Source: Paracamarosporium sp. OC-R06-R3 (taxonomy: Eukaryota; Ascomycota; Dothideomycetes; Pleosporales; Didymosphaeriaceae). Taken from it: DNA of 14,935 nucleotides. Numbering within the stretch: position 1 is the first letter of the stretch; the number at the start of each line of letters is the position of its first letter. Below are positions 1 to 8,168 of the stretch, piece after piece. Position numbers and translations under genes: made by a program. The notes below the pieces were generated by a model. It was given only the letters and a program-made list of their open reading frames with translations. It was not told where the DNA came from and searched no databases. The stretch is taken from the NCBI GenBank assembly GCA_019828545.1, contig JACVRA010000581.1:316-15250 (forward strand). The letters are read 5' to 3'.

Positions 1-413
1 GGAATCAAGGGCGGTGGGATGCAGCGGAAGAGTTGTTTGTACAAGTAATAGAGACTCGCAAGAAGAAGCTGGAAGCGGACCATCCAGACACGCTAACCAG
101 CATAAATAACCTATCCGTCACATACAAACACCAAGGGAAGTGGAATGCAGCGGAAAGGCTAGACGTGCAAGTGATGGAGATGAGCAAGAAGAAGCTGGGA
201 GCGGACCATCCTTCCACGCTGACCAGCATGGCCAATCTTGCTTGGACATGGAAAAGCTTAGATAGAAGTACTAAAGCTATAGGCTTGCTGCAGGAGTGCG
301 TTCGTCTTCGCTGTCAGACTCTTCGAGCAGGGCATCCTGATCTAGTGTCTTCTCAGGAAACTTTAGCTAAATGGGAAGCAGAGCAAGCAGTTAATACTCT
401 TACAATAATTTAG
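1..413 (+). CDS. TPR (kinesin-light-chain-like) repeat protein, C-terminal part only
   Basis: The frame is open from the left edge (first full codon at base 3) to TAG at 411-413, so only the last ~136 residues are present. Two 42-residue tetratricopeptide units are visible, offset by exactly 126 bp at DNA level. Each has the TPR_10/TPR_12 pattern: G-K/R-W-x-A-A-E, then KKKL-x-ADHP and TLTS-x-x-NL. A partial third unit follows (residues with AGHPDLVSSQETLAKW). In fungi such arrays form the C-terminal ligand-sensing half of NLR-like proteins (effector domain + NB-ARC/NACHT + TPR) or of stand-alone TPR proteins. The N-terminal domains lie outside the window, so the NLR assignment is inference, supported only by the HET-NB-ARC gene at the opposite edge. 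The repeated units are close in DNA sequence, typical of arrays that turn over by unequal exchange. The last two codons were altered by the tandem duplication described separately. Confidence 0.85.
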   Translation, partial: NQGRWDAAEELFVQVIETRKKKLEADHPDTLTSINNLSVTYKHQGKWNAAERLDVQVMEMSKKKLGADHPSTLTSMANLAWTWKSLDRSTKAIGLLQECVRLRCQTLRAGHPDLVSSQETLAKWEAEQAVNTLTII

Positions 414-455
414 CTAAATGGGAAGCAGAGCAAGCAGTTAATACTCTTACAATAA
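362..455 (+). repeat. Exact 47-bp tandem duplication across the TPR stop codon
   Basis: Bases 362-408 and 409-455 are identical (starting tttagctaaatggg and ending ctcttacaataa). The unit is not a multiple of three, so the second copy is out of frame. The first copy ends the protein with Ile-Ile-stop at 411-413. Without the duplication the frame would run from base 408 into agt tag (bases 456-460) and end Ile-Ser-stop. The duplication therefore moved the stop codon while changing only the final residue. Perfect identity suggests a recent event. Confidence 0.95.
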
Positions 456-461
456 GTTAGT

Positions 462-467
462 AATAAA
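462..467 (+). terminator. Candidate polyadenylation signal AATAAA of the TPR gene
   Basis: A canonical AATAAA lies about 50 bp after the TPR stop codon, within a T/A-rich stretch, at a usual distance for a fungal 3' end. The hexamer alone is weak evidence. Confidence 0.35.
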
Positions 468-1069
468 GAATTGTAGCATATATATAAATAGCCTATGTAA
501 GGTTTTTCTTACTAGTTATACATACAAGATACACGACTGTGTCTTAATAGCTATCGAGCAAGTAGCAAGATCCGCACGAGTCATGTTGGATAACTAAGCA
601 CGGGCAAAGCTAAGACCTTAATACCAACAGAACGGTGGTTCGCTTTAGATGAACAAGGGCTATCCTAGCACGACAAGGGTCCGACAAAATCTCGGAGTGT
701 GCCAAAGGTGAGACTAGTTTTGCAAAGCACTGTACTTGTTTTCTTCCTCTTGCGCACTACTCAGCCTCCCGACGACTGCACTGAGCTGGTGCGGCTTCGG
801 TAAGCTAGTTGAATGGCCAGAGGAACCGCAAGATGTCATCTTTCATGCCACTCGCCGGTTATGGGTTCTTGTCTCATAATTCTTGAAATAAACTGCATTT
901 CGATGTGTTGTATCGAAGACTCTCTTTGCTTTATCAAGGAAACCGAAACTTGCATTTTTTCAATCACATTTCGTATTTCAACTTCTACTCTTGTTCACCA
1001 ATCAAGAGTGTACTGACTGGAACTTAGAAAACGTTAATACACATTTCATCAAATAGGAGAGGACCAGAC
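468..1069. other. Intergenic spacer between TPR gene and methyltransferase
   Basis: No convincing gene. The open frame at 813-1016 has no recognisable protein and poor composition. The pyrimidine-rich run just before 1020 and the purine at -3 of the ATG at 1070 fit a promoter and leader for the methyltransferase. No RNA gene or transposon ends seen. Confidence 0.5.
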
Positions 1070-2517
1070 ATGAACACGACTCCGTCTCCGGTGGCCATCG
1101 ACATCAACAGTGCTAAGCGTGCATGTGATTTTGACGCTGCTGCGGGAATCTTGGAAGATATTCTAAAATGTACTGTCTCGCTAAGCCGTTGGAATGAGGA
1201 TGCACGTCTAGCTTTGCTGGCCAAAGGCAGAGCCCTCGTCAACGCTCTGGAGACTCCACGTGAGACTATGGTTAAACATCTGTGGGCTCAGGTAAGTTAC
1301 TCGATGGGACGGTGGTGCATCTTTTGACCAATTTCACCGAAACAGCCCGGGTGTCTTGCTGCGATTACTACCTGTTATAGTGCAGGCGTGTTTCATGTGA
1401 TGGCAGGCGAAGAAGGTCGACCGCTGAACGTTGCGGATATTGCGTCTAAGGTGTCAATGAATAGGAGTCTACTCGGTAAGGATGCCTAGAGTACGATTGT
1501 AATGTGTACGTTCTAACCTAGCCAGCTCGCTTCTTGAAACATATCGCCGCCATGGGTTACGTCAGGGAAACAGATGCGGACACATATGCACCCACAACTT
1601 TCTCGAACGCTTTGACAATTCCTAGCATAGGTGACGGTTACCCGTGTTTGTAAGTTTCCCTGTAACCCTGTTGATCTGACTTACATGGAAAGTGTAAATG
1701 GCCTGTTGCCGGCATGTCTTCAATTTCCTGCGTATGTGATGCAGGAGGGTTATGGAACACCAAATGATGTTCGAGTAGGCCCATACCAGTCTTGTTTCAA
1801 GACGGAGAAGAACTTTTTCGAGTACTTGGCCGCAAATCCGCCCTTGGGTCAGCAGTTCAACCACCATATGGGCGGCTACCGGCTAGGGCGACGAAGCTGG
1901 ATGGATGCTGGGTTTTACCCCGTCCAGGAAAGACTCATCCAAGGCATGGTTGATTCTCCGGAAGCCACGTTCCTGGTCGATATTGGTGGGTCACTGGGGC
2001 ACGACTTGCAGGAATTCATGTACGCTAGTAGTGTATCTGCCTATGTATCCGCTGACATTAGGCTAGCACGAAATATCCCAGCGGACCCGGACGTCTCATA
2101 CTACAGGACCTTCCAGCGGTTATTGGCGCTATAGAATCTCTCGACGCAAGAATCGAGCCAATGATCTATGATTTCCTCACTGAACAGCCTGTAAAAGCTG
2201 CTCGCGCGTATTTCTTGCATTCAGTCCTGCATGACTGGCCAGATGAGGTATGTAAACACATCCTAGAACGGGTAGCACGTGCTATGAAGCCAGGATATAG
2301 CAAACTGCTTATCAATGAGAACATCATCCCCAGTAGAGGTGCGGATTGGCAGGCTACGGCGCTAGATATCATGATGGCTGTGCTACTCTCGTCTAGAGAG
2401 AGGACTGAGCAGGAGTGGTATAATCTACTAGAAGCTCCAGAATTGGGACTGAAGATCACGGGCATTTGGAGCAAGGATGGTGTTGAGAGTCTCATTGAGT
2501 GCGAATTAGGGCGCTGA
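1070..2517 (+). CDS. SAM-dependent O-methyltransferase (fungal secondary-metabolism type)
   Basis: Transfers a methyl group from S-adenosylmethionine to a hydroxyl of a small aromatic or polyketide-like acceptor; the actual substrate cannot be told. Five exons join in frame: 1070-1291, 1346-1475, 1526-1649, 1693-2019, 2067-2517, giving 417 aa, the usual size for this family (Pfam Methyltransf_2). Introns are 54, 50, 43 and 47 bp; those at 1650 and 2020 have CTGAC branch sites. Residues ~75-150 form the winged-helix dimerisation part (ADIASKVSMNRSLLARFLKH, AAMGYVRETDADTYAPTT). Motif I (LVDIGGSLG, Asp255) binds SAM, RLILQDLP carries the acidic residue of the next strand (Asp282), and HSVLHDWPD holds the general-base His323. 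NENIIP and EWYNLLE follow, as expected near the C-terminus. All key residues are present, so it looks functional. It resembles sterigmatocystin 8-O-methyltransferase-type enzymes, but no PKS or other biosynthetic gene is adjacent. The 43-bp intron is near the lower size limit and is the least certain junction. Confidence 0.9.
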
Positions 2518-3445
2518 TGAAATCACTTGGATTCTCTCAGAAGGCTCAGAGTCACGGGGCTCACTTACGTCATAGCTGAGATGCGACTATCAAAATTTGA
2601 ATTGTTGCTGTGCCGAGTTCCATCATCAGTTTAAATAGCAGTAACCGCTCGACCGTTTCGGTCGCATGTATCCAAGGTCTCCTTACCCCAATCATCTCAT
2701 TTAGCCTATTCATCTGTATACAGGTTGCTTCACAGAAGAAACTATCGATGGAGTTATATGGGCTAGTCGGGTACGATTGGCTACGGTGCGGGTGCTAAAC
2801 AGCGTCCTAGAGGCATTTGATCTTGCCATTGCAGAATTTAGCACCTCTCAATAGAGCCAGATATTGCGTGAGGTGGATCAAGCCTCGGTCTGAGGAATTG
2901 CAAAGGGAAACGACTTCATAATGGTACAGATCGCAGATATGGGGGTGTTCCTCGCTTTTGGATAAGAGACAATCAGATAGGCTAATAGAGACCTCAACAT
3001 GGTTACGCCTTACTTTTTACCAAAGTCTTGAAACTTTGGTTGAGAGTGCGTCTCATATACACATCGCTCAGAGTTACGTTTGATACCTAGGGTGAGTTGA
3101 AGCTACTGGTTATCAAACTCTCACCTATGGTGTGCAAATAACTCATGATACCTTTCGTCTACTGCTGACTGTTTAATAATCACGTAGGTATCGGTATATT
3201 ATTATGAACAAAACAGATTACTACAGAGCTCCTGAAGAAGGACCAGTAGCGGTCCCAAAAGTATAGTTTTATAAAGGTCCGAAAATTGGATCTCAGAGGT
3301 CCTCATTTTCAGTCTCCCTAGAGTCCCATATCTCGTAGAATCACATGTTCCGGACGTTCGTTCCAAATGCATATAAATGTGATTTCGGAGCCATCGTATT
3401 AACGATAAACAATCCAGATTTTGACTTTATCGTATATTGCAAAAC
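2518..3445. other. Intergenic, ~0.9 kb, no gene seen
   Basis: No convincing coding sequence; the 62-codon frame at 2610-2798 looks accidental. There is a 6-bp perfect hairpin (CGACCG/CGGTCG) at 2650-2664. A weak inverted pair containing GATACCTA lies at about 3081 and 3186, roughly 100 bp apart. The last ~200 bp before 3446 presumably hold the promoter of the acidic-repeat gene, with an A-rich ATG context (aaacATGTC). Confidence 0.45.
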
Positions 3446-4051
3446 ATGTCAGACAGCTTGAATCCTCATTCCCGAAAGTTGGCAGAAGAGGATCTCCCTG
3501 AGTTTGATCTGGAACATACTATGGACAACGACTGGATTGAGCCCTCGGACAAAGAGCACACTGCGAAAGACGCGCTGGACAGCGATAACCAATCTCATGG
3601 TGATTTGGATGATTTGGATGATTCATGTGATCCAGATGACTCCGATGATTCATATAATCTAGATGACTCCGATGGCTCATGTGATCCAGATGACTCCGAT
3701 GATTCAGACGACCCCGAGGATAAGCTTACAGACGAAAGTGATTTCATCGACGATTCTTCATGTCTCGAAGGCTATGACAATTCAGACGGCCCCTTTGGTC
3801 TGACCGACTCGAATTATCAAAATACGTCTGATGATAGTGACAGCTTCTCGGATTGGAGCGATGTTTCTTCACAGACTAACAGCAATTGCCACAAGCTTGT
3901 CTCCGCCCGGCCGAAATCTTTTACGTCTCCTGTTACGGGTCAAAGTAGAACCGATTATTGCACCGCACGGAAAATATCTATTACAACACCCGTCAAAGTT
4001 CTCTTAACGCCTGTTACGAGGTCACAAAAGGCTCGTAGTACAGGAGTTTAA
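3446..4051 (+). CDS. Acidic Asp/Ser-rich repeat protein with basic tail, unknown function
   Basis: A single uninterrupted frame of 201 aa from ATG 3446 (A at -3) to TAA 4049-4051. I do not recognise a family. Residues ~1-55 are acidic and polar. Residues 53-92 are a repeat tract: two short DLD units, then three 9-residue units of the form D/G-S-x-x-x-D-D-S-D and a partial fourth. A second Ser/Asp-rich stretch follows to about residue 140. The tail (~150-201) switches to basic and holds S/T-P sites in similar settings (SPVT, TPVK, TPVTRSQK). There is no signal peptide or membrane segment. The layout of a disordered acidic body plus a basic S/T-P tail suits an intracellular, perhaps nuclear, phosphorylated protein, but that is inference. 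The composition could also arise from expansion of a GAT-rich minisatellite, and the whole gene may be lineage-specific. The Asp/Ser bias limits how far frame openness alone proves coding. Confidence 0.6.
   Translation: MSDSLNPHSRKLAEEDLPEFDLEHTMDNDWIEPSDKEHTAKDALDSDNQSHGDLDDLDDSCDPDDSDDSYNLDDSDGSCDPDDSDDSDDPEDKLTDESDFIDDSSCLEGYDNSDGPFGLTDSNYQNTSDDSDSFSDWSDVSSQTNSNCHKLVSARPKSFTSPVTGQSRTDYCTARKISITTPVKVLLTPVTRSQKARSTGV
3602..3718 (+). repeat. In-frame coding minisatellite (9-bp and 27-bp units)
   Basis: Two identical 9-bp units (gatttggat, 3602-3619) are followed by three 27-bp units at 3620-3646, 3647-3673 and 3674-3700, and a partial fourth to about 3718. The 27-bp units share the invariant agatgactccgat core. 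Units 1 and 3 differ at only two bases and unit 2 is more diverged. All lengths are multiples of three, so copy-number change would lengthen or shorten the acidic protein without a frameshift. Confidence 0.9.
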
Positions 4052-4392
4052 GCGATGTACTTTCACATTGGGAACTAGTGTATACAGTTAGACTAAGTTA
4101 CTTCTATATTAATTATTAAAGTTCAACTTCTTGGTATCCTTTTTAAACTATAATTTAGTGACAATAAAGTATTTAGTAGTTAGCTCAAGCCTAAAGCTAA
4201 CTTACTAGGTCCAAACCTAGCCCAACAACTTAACCTAGTGCTACGAAACTAGCATCGAGACCCTGCCATTCACAAAATGGATAAGTAACTAGGTCAGTGA
4301 AATATCGACTATGTAAGCGAATGTAGATATTCTAATCAGGAGGAGTTCCATAAATAGTTCTTAGTTTAGAGTAAAGCTCGTTTAGCGAAAAT
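4052..4392. other. 3' flank of acidic gene; AT-rich spacer
   Basis: No gene. An AATAAA hexamer at 4163-4168, about 110 bp after the stop at 4051, is a possible polyadenylation signal for the acidic-repeat gene. Several CCTAG/CTAGG words cluster at 4195-4260 without forming a clear repeat. Confidence 0.4.
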
Positions 4393-4539
4393 ATGCAGAA
4401 GGTAAGTGTTACGGCTGTGCCGCAACATGATTACACTCAGGATAATTATGCTGACAATGATGATGAGGATGACCCTTGGGAGCAAGAGTCAGGTGGTCTA
4501 GTGAATAGGGACGATGCAGACCACAACATAGAAACGTAA
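4393..4539 (+). other. Short acidic open frame (48 codons), doubtful
   Basis: ATG at 4393 opens a 48-residue acidic peptide containing DNDDEDDPWEQESGG and ending at TAA 4537. A perfect donor consensus GTAAGT lies at 4401, eight bases into the frame, so this could equally be a first exon or the leader of a larger gene. It shares a frame with the longer open stretches at 4570-4839 and 5083-5559, but stops at 4537, 4552 and 4561 separate them, and I found no intron that joins them cleanly. Function unknown. Confidence 0.15.
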
Positions 4540-4569
4540 TTAGGGATCACGTAATGGCTCTAAGGATTC

Positions 4570-5082
4570 TTGGCGTGCGCAGCGGCTGAAATTGAATCGT
4601 TCATCATGCGAATGAATCCCAAATACCATGGTCCAATAGCCTCTACGAATTACTCCCAATATAGATTCCTATGCATCCATCACCCTTTGGAGAGCAACAG
4701 AGGCATTAGCGACTTGATATCTAGCATACATCAGAAACAATACATCATAACCAGTGCGGAATTGCCTTACGACATGGTGATGGTCAAATTACAGACGCTG
4801 TGGGTATACTCCAAGCTATCTCGCCCTTTGGTCATGTAAACAATAGGAGAAGGTTGTAAACCCGGTTTCTTAGAGCTGTTTTCTGTGGGGGGCAGGCTCG
4901 TGTTCATAGTGGATGGAGTGAGGCTCTGCGATACAAGTTGTATTCTTAGGAAGTAACGGTAATCGGTTGGAAAAGATAGCAGAGAGATGTGTGATATCCA
5001 CTTTGAAAAAGCAGTAAGAGAGAAGGTATAAATAGCCATCGATGGTGGAGAGCCAAGGTCTTATAAGTCAGCCTGAAATGAC
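4570..5082 (+). pseudogene. Possible decayed coding sequence with protein-like segments in two or more frames
   Basis: Frame A is open at 4570-4839 and again at 4840-4953 after a stop at 4837. Frame B reads a protein-like segment from 4725, with a motif GIALRHGDGQITDAVG at about 4756-4803, and continues past one stop at 4855 into TRFLRAVFCGGQARVHSG. The two frames overlap, so both cannot be real over the same bases. A stop-interrupted relic or a multi-intron gene would look like this, and so could chance. No family recognised. A solution with several introns was tried and no consistent set of junctions was found. Confidence 0.2.
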
Positions 5083-5193
5083 TTGGCACCGGCAGAGCAC
5101 GCAGCTTGCGGAACCCTATTTCGTCAGATCAAGTCAGATGTGGAGGACTGTCATGTAAAGCTATGGACTAGCTTACCAGAAGAAGAGACAACA

Positions 5194-5559
5194 ATGATTG
5201 TAACTTATGATAGAGGTACCGCACAGATTATAAGCAGCGCTATCAATGCTCATGTGAATTTATTATCTAGGAAAATAGCATTCAACTTTCTATACATTGC
5301 AACCGCGTTAAACTTCCGGTTTCATCGAGTATTTCGTAATTCGACTGACAAACCCCTTGTGCTTGTTCAGCATGGATATACAATCCGCTTTGAGATGATC
5401 TACGCTAATCTGTGGACTAAATTACATGGTCCCGCAACGTTACAATCGCCTGTGTACAGGATATCCTTGGCCGGTTCGTTCAACGCAGTAAATTCAGAAG
5501 TGAACGAACTTTCTGGATCACTAGTTGGCTTTCTGAGGAGAGAGAAGGTTGTCGAATGA
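5194..5559 (+). CDS. Hypothetical open frame, unrecognised
   Basis: The frame is open from 5077 to TGA 5557-5559 (about 160 codons). The first ATG is at 5194, giving 121 aa. It begins IVTYDRGTAQIISSAINAH, with an internal LVLVQHGYTIRFEM. I do not recognise a domain, and there is no signal peptide. The last 39 bp overlap tail-to-tail with the better-supported minus-strand gene ending at 5521. It may be the 3' part of the interrupted region upstream (same frame as 4570-4839), which would make it a broken gene fragment. An open frame of this length can occur by chance in 15 kb. Confidence 0.2.
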   Translation: MIVTYDRGTAQIISSAINAHVNLLSRKIAFNFLYIATALNFRFHRVFRNSTDKPLVLVQHGYTIRFEMIYANLWTKLHGPATLQSPVYRISLAGSFNAVNSEVNELSGSLVGFLRREKVVE

Positions 5560-6273
5560 TTCTTGTGGCGCTCGAAAATCTTCGTAGACTTTGCCCGTTT
5601 CACCATCGAAGCAAAACATGGGTGAGATGCCGTGAGTGTCTTGTTTCGTTTTAGGGTGTTCGACTTCAATGACTATAGAAACATAGCCGTATAAGAATAT
5701 GAGGCTAATGACGCGCCCATGGCTTGTGGTTTTAATTCCAGGAAAACTATTCTCCAAGTTCTCAGGGGAGTAGCGGGGGGCGCCTTTGACTGCCTCTCCA
5801 ATGACTATGCAACCATAACCTAAAACAATCAATCTCTCTAAAGACGAGTAGTATGTCCGTTAGGCGGATTACAACTTACCATTGCCGACTATACACTCGT
5901 CGCGACCTGTACTACTATACTTGTCTGTTACAATACAATCAGCAAGTACTAACACGAGTATGTATCCCGGACGCATACAAAATAACAATTGGATTGCATT
6001 GGCGTCGGCTTCCCGGTTCGCAACAAGTCCTGTTGACGATAACTCCACTGCATCTACAGATCTGTACCCAGCATTTTCAAGTCCCTGAACAACATTGATA
6101 GATGCTTGATGTGAATGAAACGCTCCATCGGCAAGAATTTTTGCTGGTCTATAGATCTCAATGAGCATGTAATGAATATTTGGTTCATCCGGGTTTACTT
6201 AGCTGCTAATCCTACTAGCAAGGATTTTATTAAAAGCAACGAGAAGGAGCACAGTTAACGTTAAGAGCAACAT
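5521..6273 (-). CDS. Candidate small secreted protein (spliced, four exons)
   Basis: Proposed exons on the minus strand: 6273-6216, 6143-5979, 5924-5880, 5819-5521, totalling 567 bp, 188 aa. Exon 1 encodes a textbook signal peptide (MLLLTLTVLLLVAF, then an Ala that could precede cleavage). The intron 5879-5820 is the firmest: donor GTAAGT, acceptor TTTTAG, in-frame stops inside, and it joins two protein-like frames in phase. The intron 5978-5925 (GTATGC...AACAG, 54 bp) contains no stop and may or may not be removed. The first intron (6215-6144, donor GTAGGA) is the weakest; without it translation could begin at the ATG at 6168, losing the signal peptide. The mature part has few cysteines (ECIVGNGYGC and FCF) and ends FRAPQESFDNLL. 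No domain recognised. The small size, secretion signal and isolation fit an effector-like or extracellular protein, which is inference. Confidence 0.42.
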
Positions 6274-6805
6274 TGCACATTTATCTTTCCGAAAAGCGCT
6301 CAGTAAAATGTGGCAGAGGTTTCCAGCTAAAGGAAATTATCATGAACGAAGAGCGTTTGCAGACAGCCTCACGAGCCGCAGTGAACGATTACGTAATCAA
6401 CTAGCTTTACTCGGAATGACCACTCAGGATGACCACTCAGGATGACCACTTAGCGTTATTCAACCGGTGCTGTAGTGGCTACTTGCATCTTGACTTTACA
6501 CCTTCTGCCTCCAGTCCAGCTACGACTCTTCAATCCCACGATAATTGCGATGACTACATGTCGCCACTAATTAGCAGTTGCCACTGGCCAATATTTTATA
6601 GTAATTTCTACCGATGTGTGCGCTTCGAGAGTTTCCTCTCAGGATGAAATTATATGGGACTATACGGGATAGGATCACTTGGCGTGCAACCACTTGGCAT
6701 AATATGTATTGCGCCTATGCATGATTGCTTGCGGCCTGAAGATCTATTTAGCTTAAGATATAGCTTTCAGAATTGACCCAGAACCACCAGATCTGAGTTT
6801 GTGTC
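6274..6805. other. Divergent intergenic region between secreted candidate and serine hydrolase
   Basis: No gene; the 72-codon frame at 6429-6647 begins inside a tandem repeat and looks accidental. If the minus-strand gene is real this is a shared bidirectional promoter region of about 0.5 kb. It holds the 13-bp tandem repeat at 6416-6454 and CACTTGGC words near 6678 and 6692. Confidence 0.4.
6416..6454. repeat. Three tandem copies of a 13-bp unit
   Basis: The unit atgaccactcagg occurs at 6416-6428 and 6429-6441, with an imperfect third copy at 6442-6454 (atgaccacttagc). It is a short direct array in the intergenic region; no function is implied. Confidence 0.85.
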
Positions 6806-8168
6806 ATGGCTCCCCCGTTTCAACCTTCTATTGCTACTTTGCTGCGTCAATACATCGATGCCGCAACCAGTGGCCCAAAATCAGATCTCCCAGGGGTCAT
6901 TGTCCACATTGTTGATGACGACAATAATACGATTTTTTCGCACGCTTCGCATCAACACGCCCCTGATACACTTTTCAGCATTTACTCTGTAACTAAGGTG
7001 ATATGCACGATTGCTTTCATGCAACTCCTAGACAATGGTGTTGTTTCTTTAGACGACCCCTCCATCATCAAGAGCGTATTACCTGAGTTGTCGGACAAGA
7101 AGGTATTGGCTGGAAAAGAATTGGTCAAGGAGAAGACGGAGTGGAAGTTCGAAGAACGTGACGCGGACATTACACCAAGGATGCTTCTAAACCATACTAA
7201 TGGCACTGGTCATTCGTTATTCAACGCACAGCTACGAGAATTTTTGGGAGAGCCTTATGGTGAGGTGAATGAAACGATTGATCCATACGCCACAATTCTG
7301 CAGTCGCCCTTATTATGGCAGCCAGGTACGCATGCAAATTATGGTCAGGGATTTGATTGGATGGGCGTACTTATCGAGCGCTTGACGAATCGAGGATTGA
7401 GCGATATATTCCACGAGAACATATTCGCAAAGATGGGCATTGAGCGTTCTGGGTACACGGGGCATCTCGGAGGTAGTATAGCGACTGTGGAAGGAGTTGA
7501 CTATTGGCCTTTGGGTTTGAAGTTGGAAGAGGGATTCATTGATCTTGAAACAACGCCCCAACAGAAGGTCAGAAGGGACGATATGTGGCCCACAGGACAC
7601 TATCACGTACAAACCGGAGCCATGGGAGTAGTGTCATGCGTCGCAGATTTAGGACGCATATTAAGTATCCTCTTACCACAGAATGGTGGTGTGGTGAGTT
7701 TATCTCTGTTTCGTTTCGTCGTATATTGAAAGAAGAACTGACTAATTGCATGGAATCTAGGACCCTGTAAGCAGAAATCGAATTCTATCTGCCGAAAGCA
7801 CAGAAGAGATTGCAAAGATACAGTTACCAGAACCTCTGAAAGCTGGATGGGGCAGTGTCTCTAGCACTAACCTCTCAGTGATCAGGCCTGTAGATCTGCA
7901 GGAAGATCATTTGGACCCCGAAGGTAGCTTTGGCCTTGGTTGTGCAGTGCAAGGCGCCGATAGAAAACTCAAAAACGGGCTGAAGGGACGGAGTAAAGGT
8001 AGTGTATATTGGTATGGAGCACCCAGTACAGAGTTTTGGATCGATGGTCAGAAAGGGATTGTTGTAGTTATGACGGCAAACTTCTTTCCCTTTGGAGACA
8101 TAGCATGGACCGATTTCGTTGCCGGCATGGAAGGACTGATATATCAGGCGTTAGAAGAGCAAACCTGA
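6806..8168 (+). CDS. Serine beta-lactamase-like hydrolase / acyltransferase family protein
   Basis: Exon 1 is 6806-7693 and exon 2 is 7761-8168. The 67-bp intron has donor GTGAGT, branch CTGAC and acceptor CTAG, and gives 431 aa. It belongs to the serine beta-lactamase/class C esterase superfamily (Pfam Beta-lactamase). Fungal members act as esterases, amidases or acyltransferases (for example LovD) rather than true antibiotic lactamases. The nucleophile motif S-x-x-K is FSIYSVTK (Ser61, Lys64), followed by DDP in a typical position. MLLNHTNGTGH matches the family's LLxHTSG-like segment. The second catalytic tyrosine is probably Tyr179 in NYGQGFDWMG, where many relatives have Y-S-N. Near the end, VYWYGAPSTEFWID occupies the position of the KTG/HxG motif. 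There is no signal peptide, so it is probably cytosolic. The start is supported by a good ATG context (gtcATGG) and normal length. Substrate unknown; a role in a metabolite pathway with the methyltransferase at 1070 is possible but unsupported. Confidence 0.92.

Noticed and set aside
2166..2495. 109-codon minus-strand frame
   Set aside because: Exactly antisense to the catalytic exon of the O-methyltransferase.
2650..2664. 6-bp hairpin CGACCG/CGGTCG
   Set aside because: Isolated, with no U-tract or gene end nearby; not meaningful in a fungal nuclear genome.
4767..5039. 90-codon minus-strand frame
   Set aside because: Low-complexity Ser/Thr/Leu composition, no domain, and lies opposite the ambiguous plus-strand region; no splice partner found.
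5853..6098. Plus-strand frames of 81 and 68 codons
   Set aside because: Opposite the candidate secreted gene and without any recognisable feature; two overlapping frames in the same stretch suggest chance.
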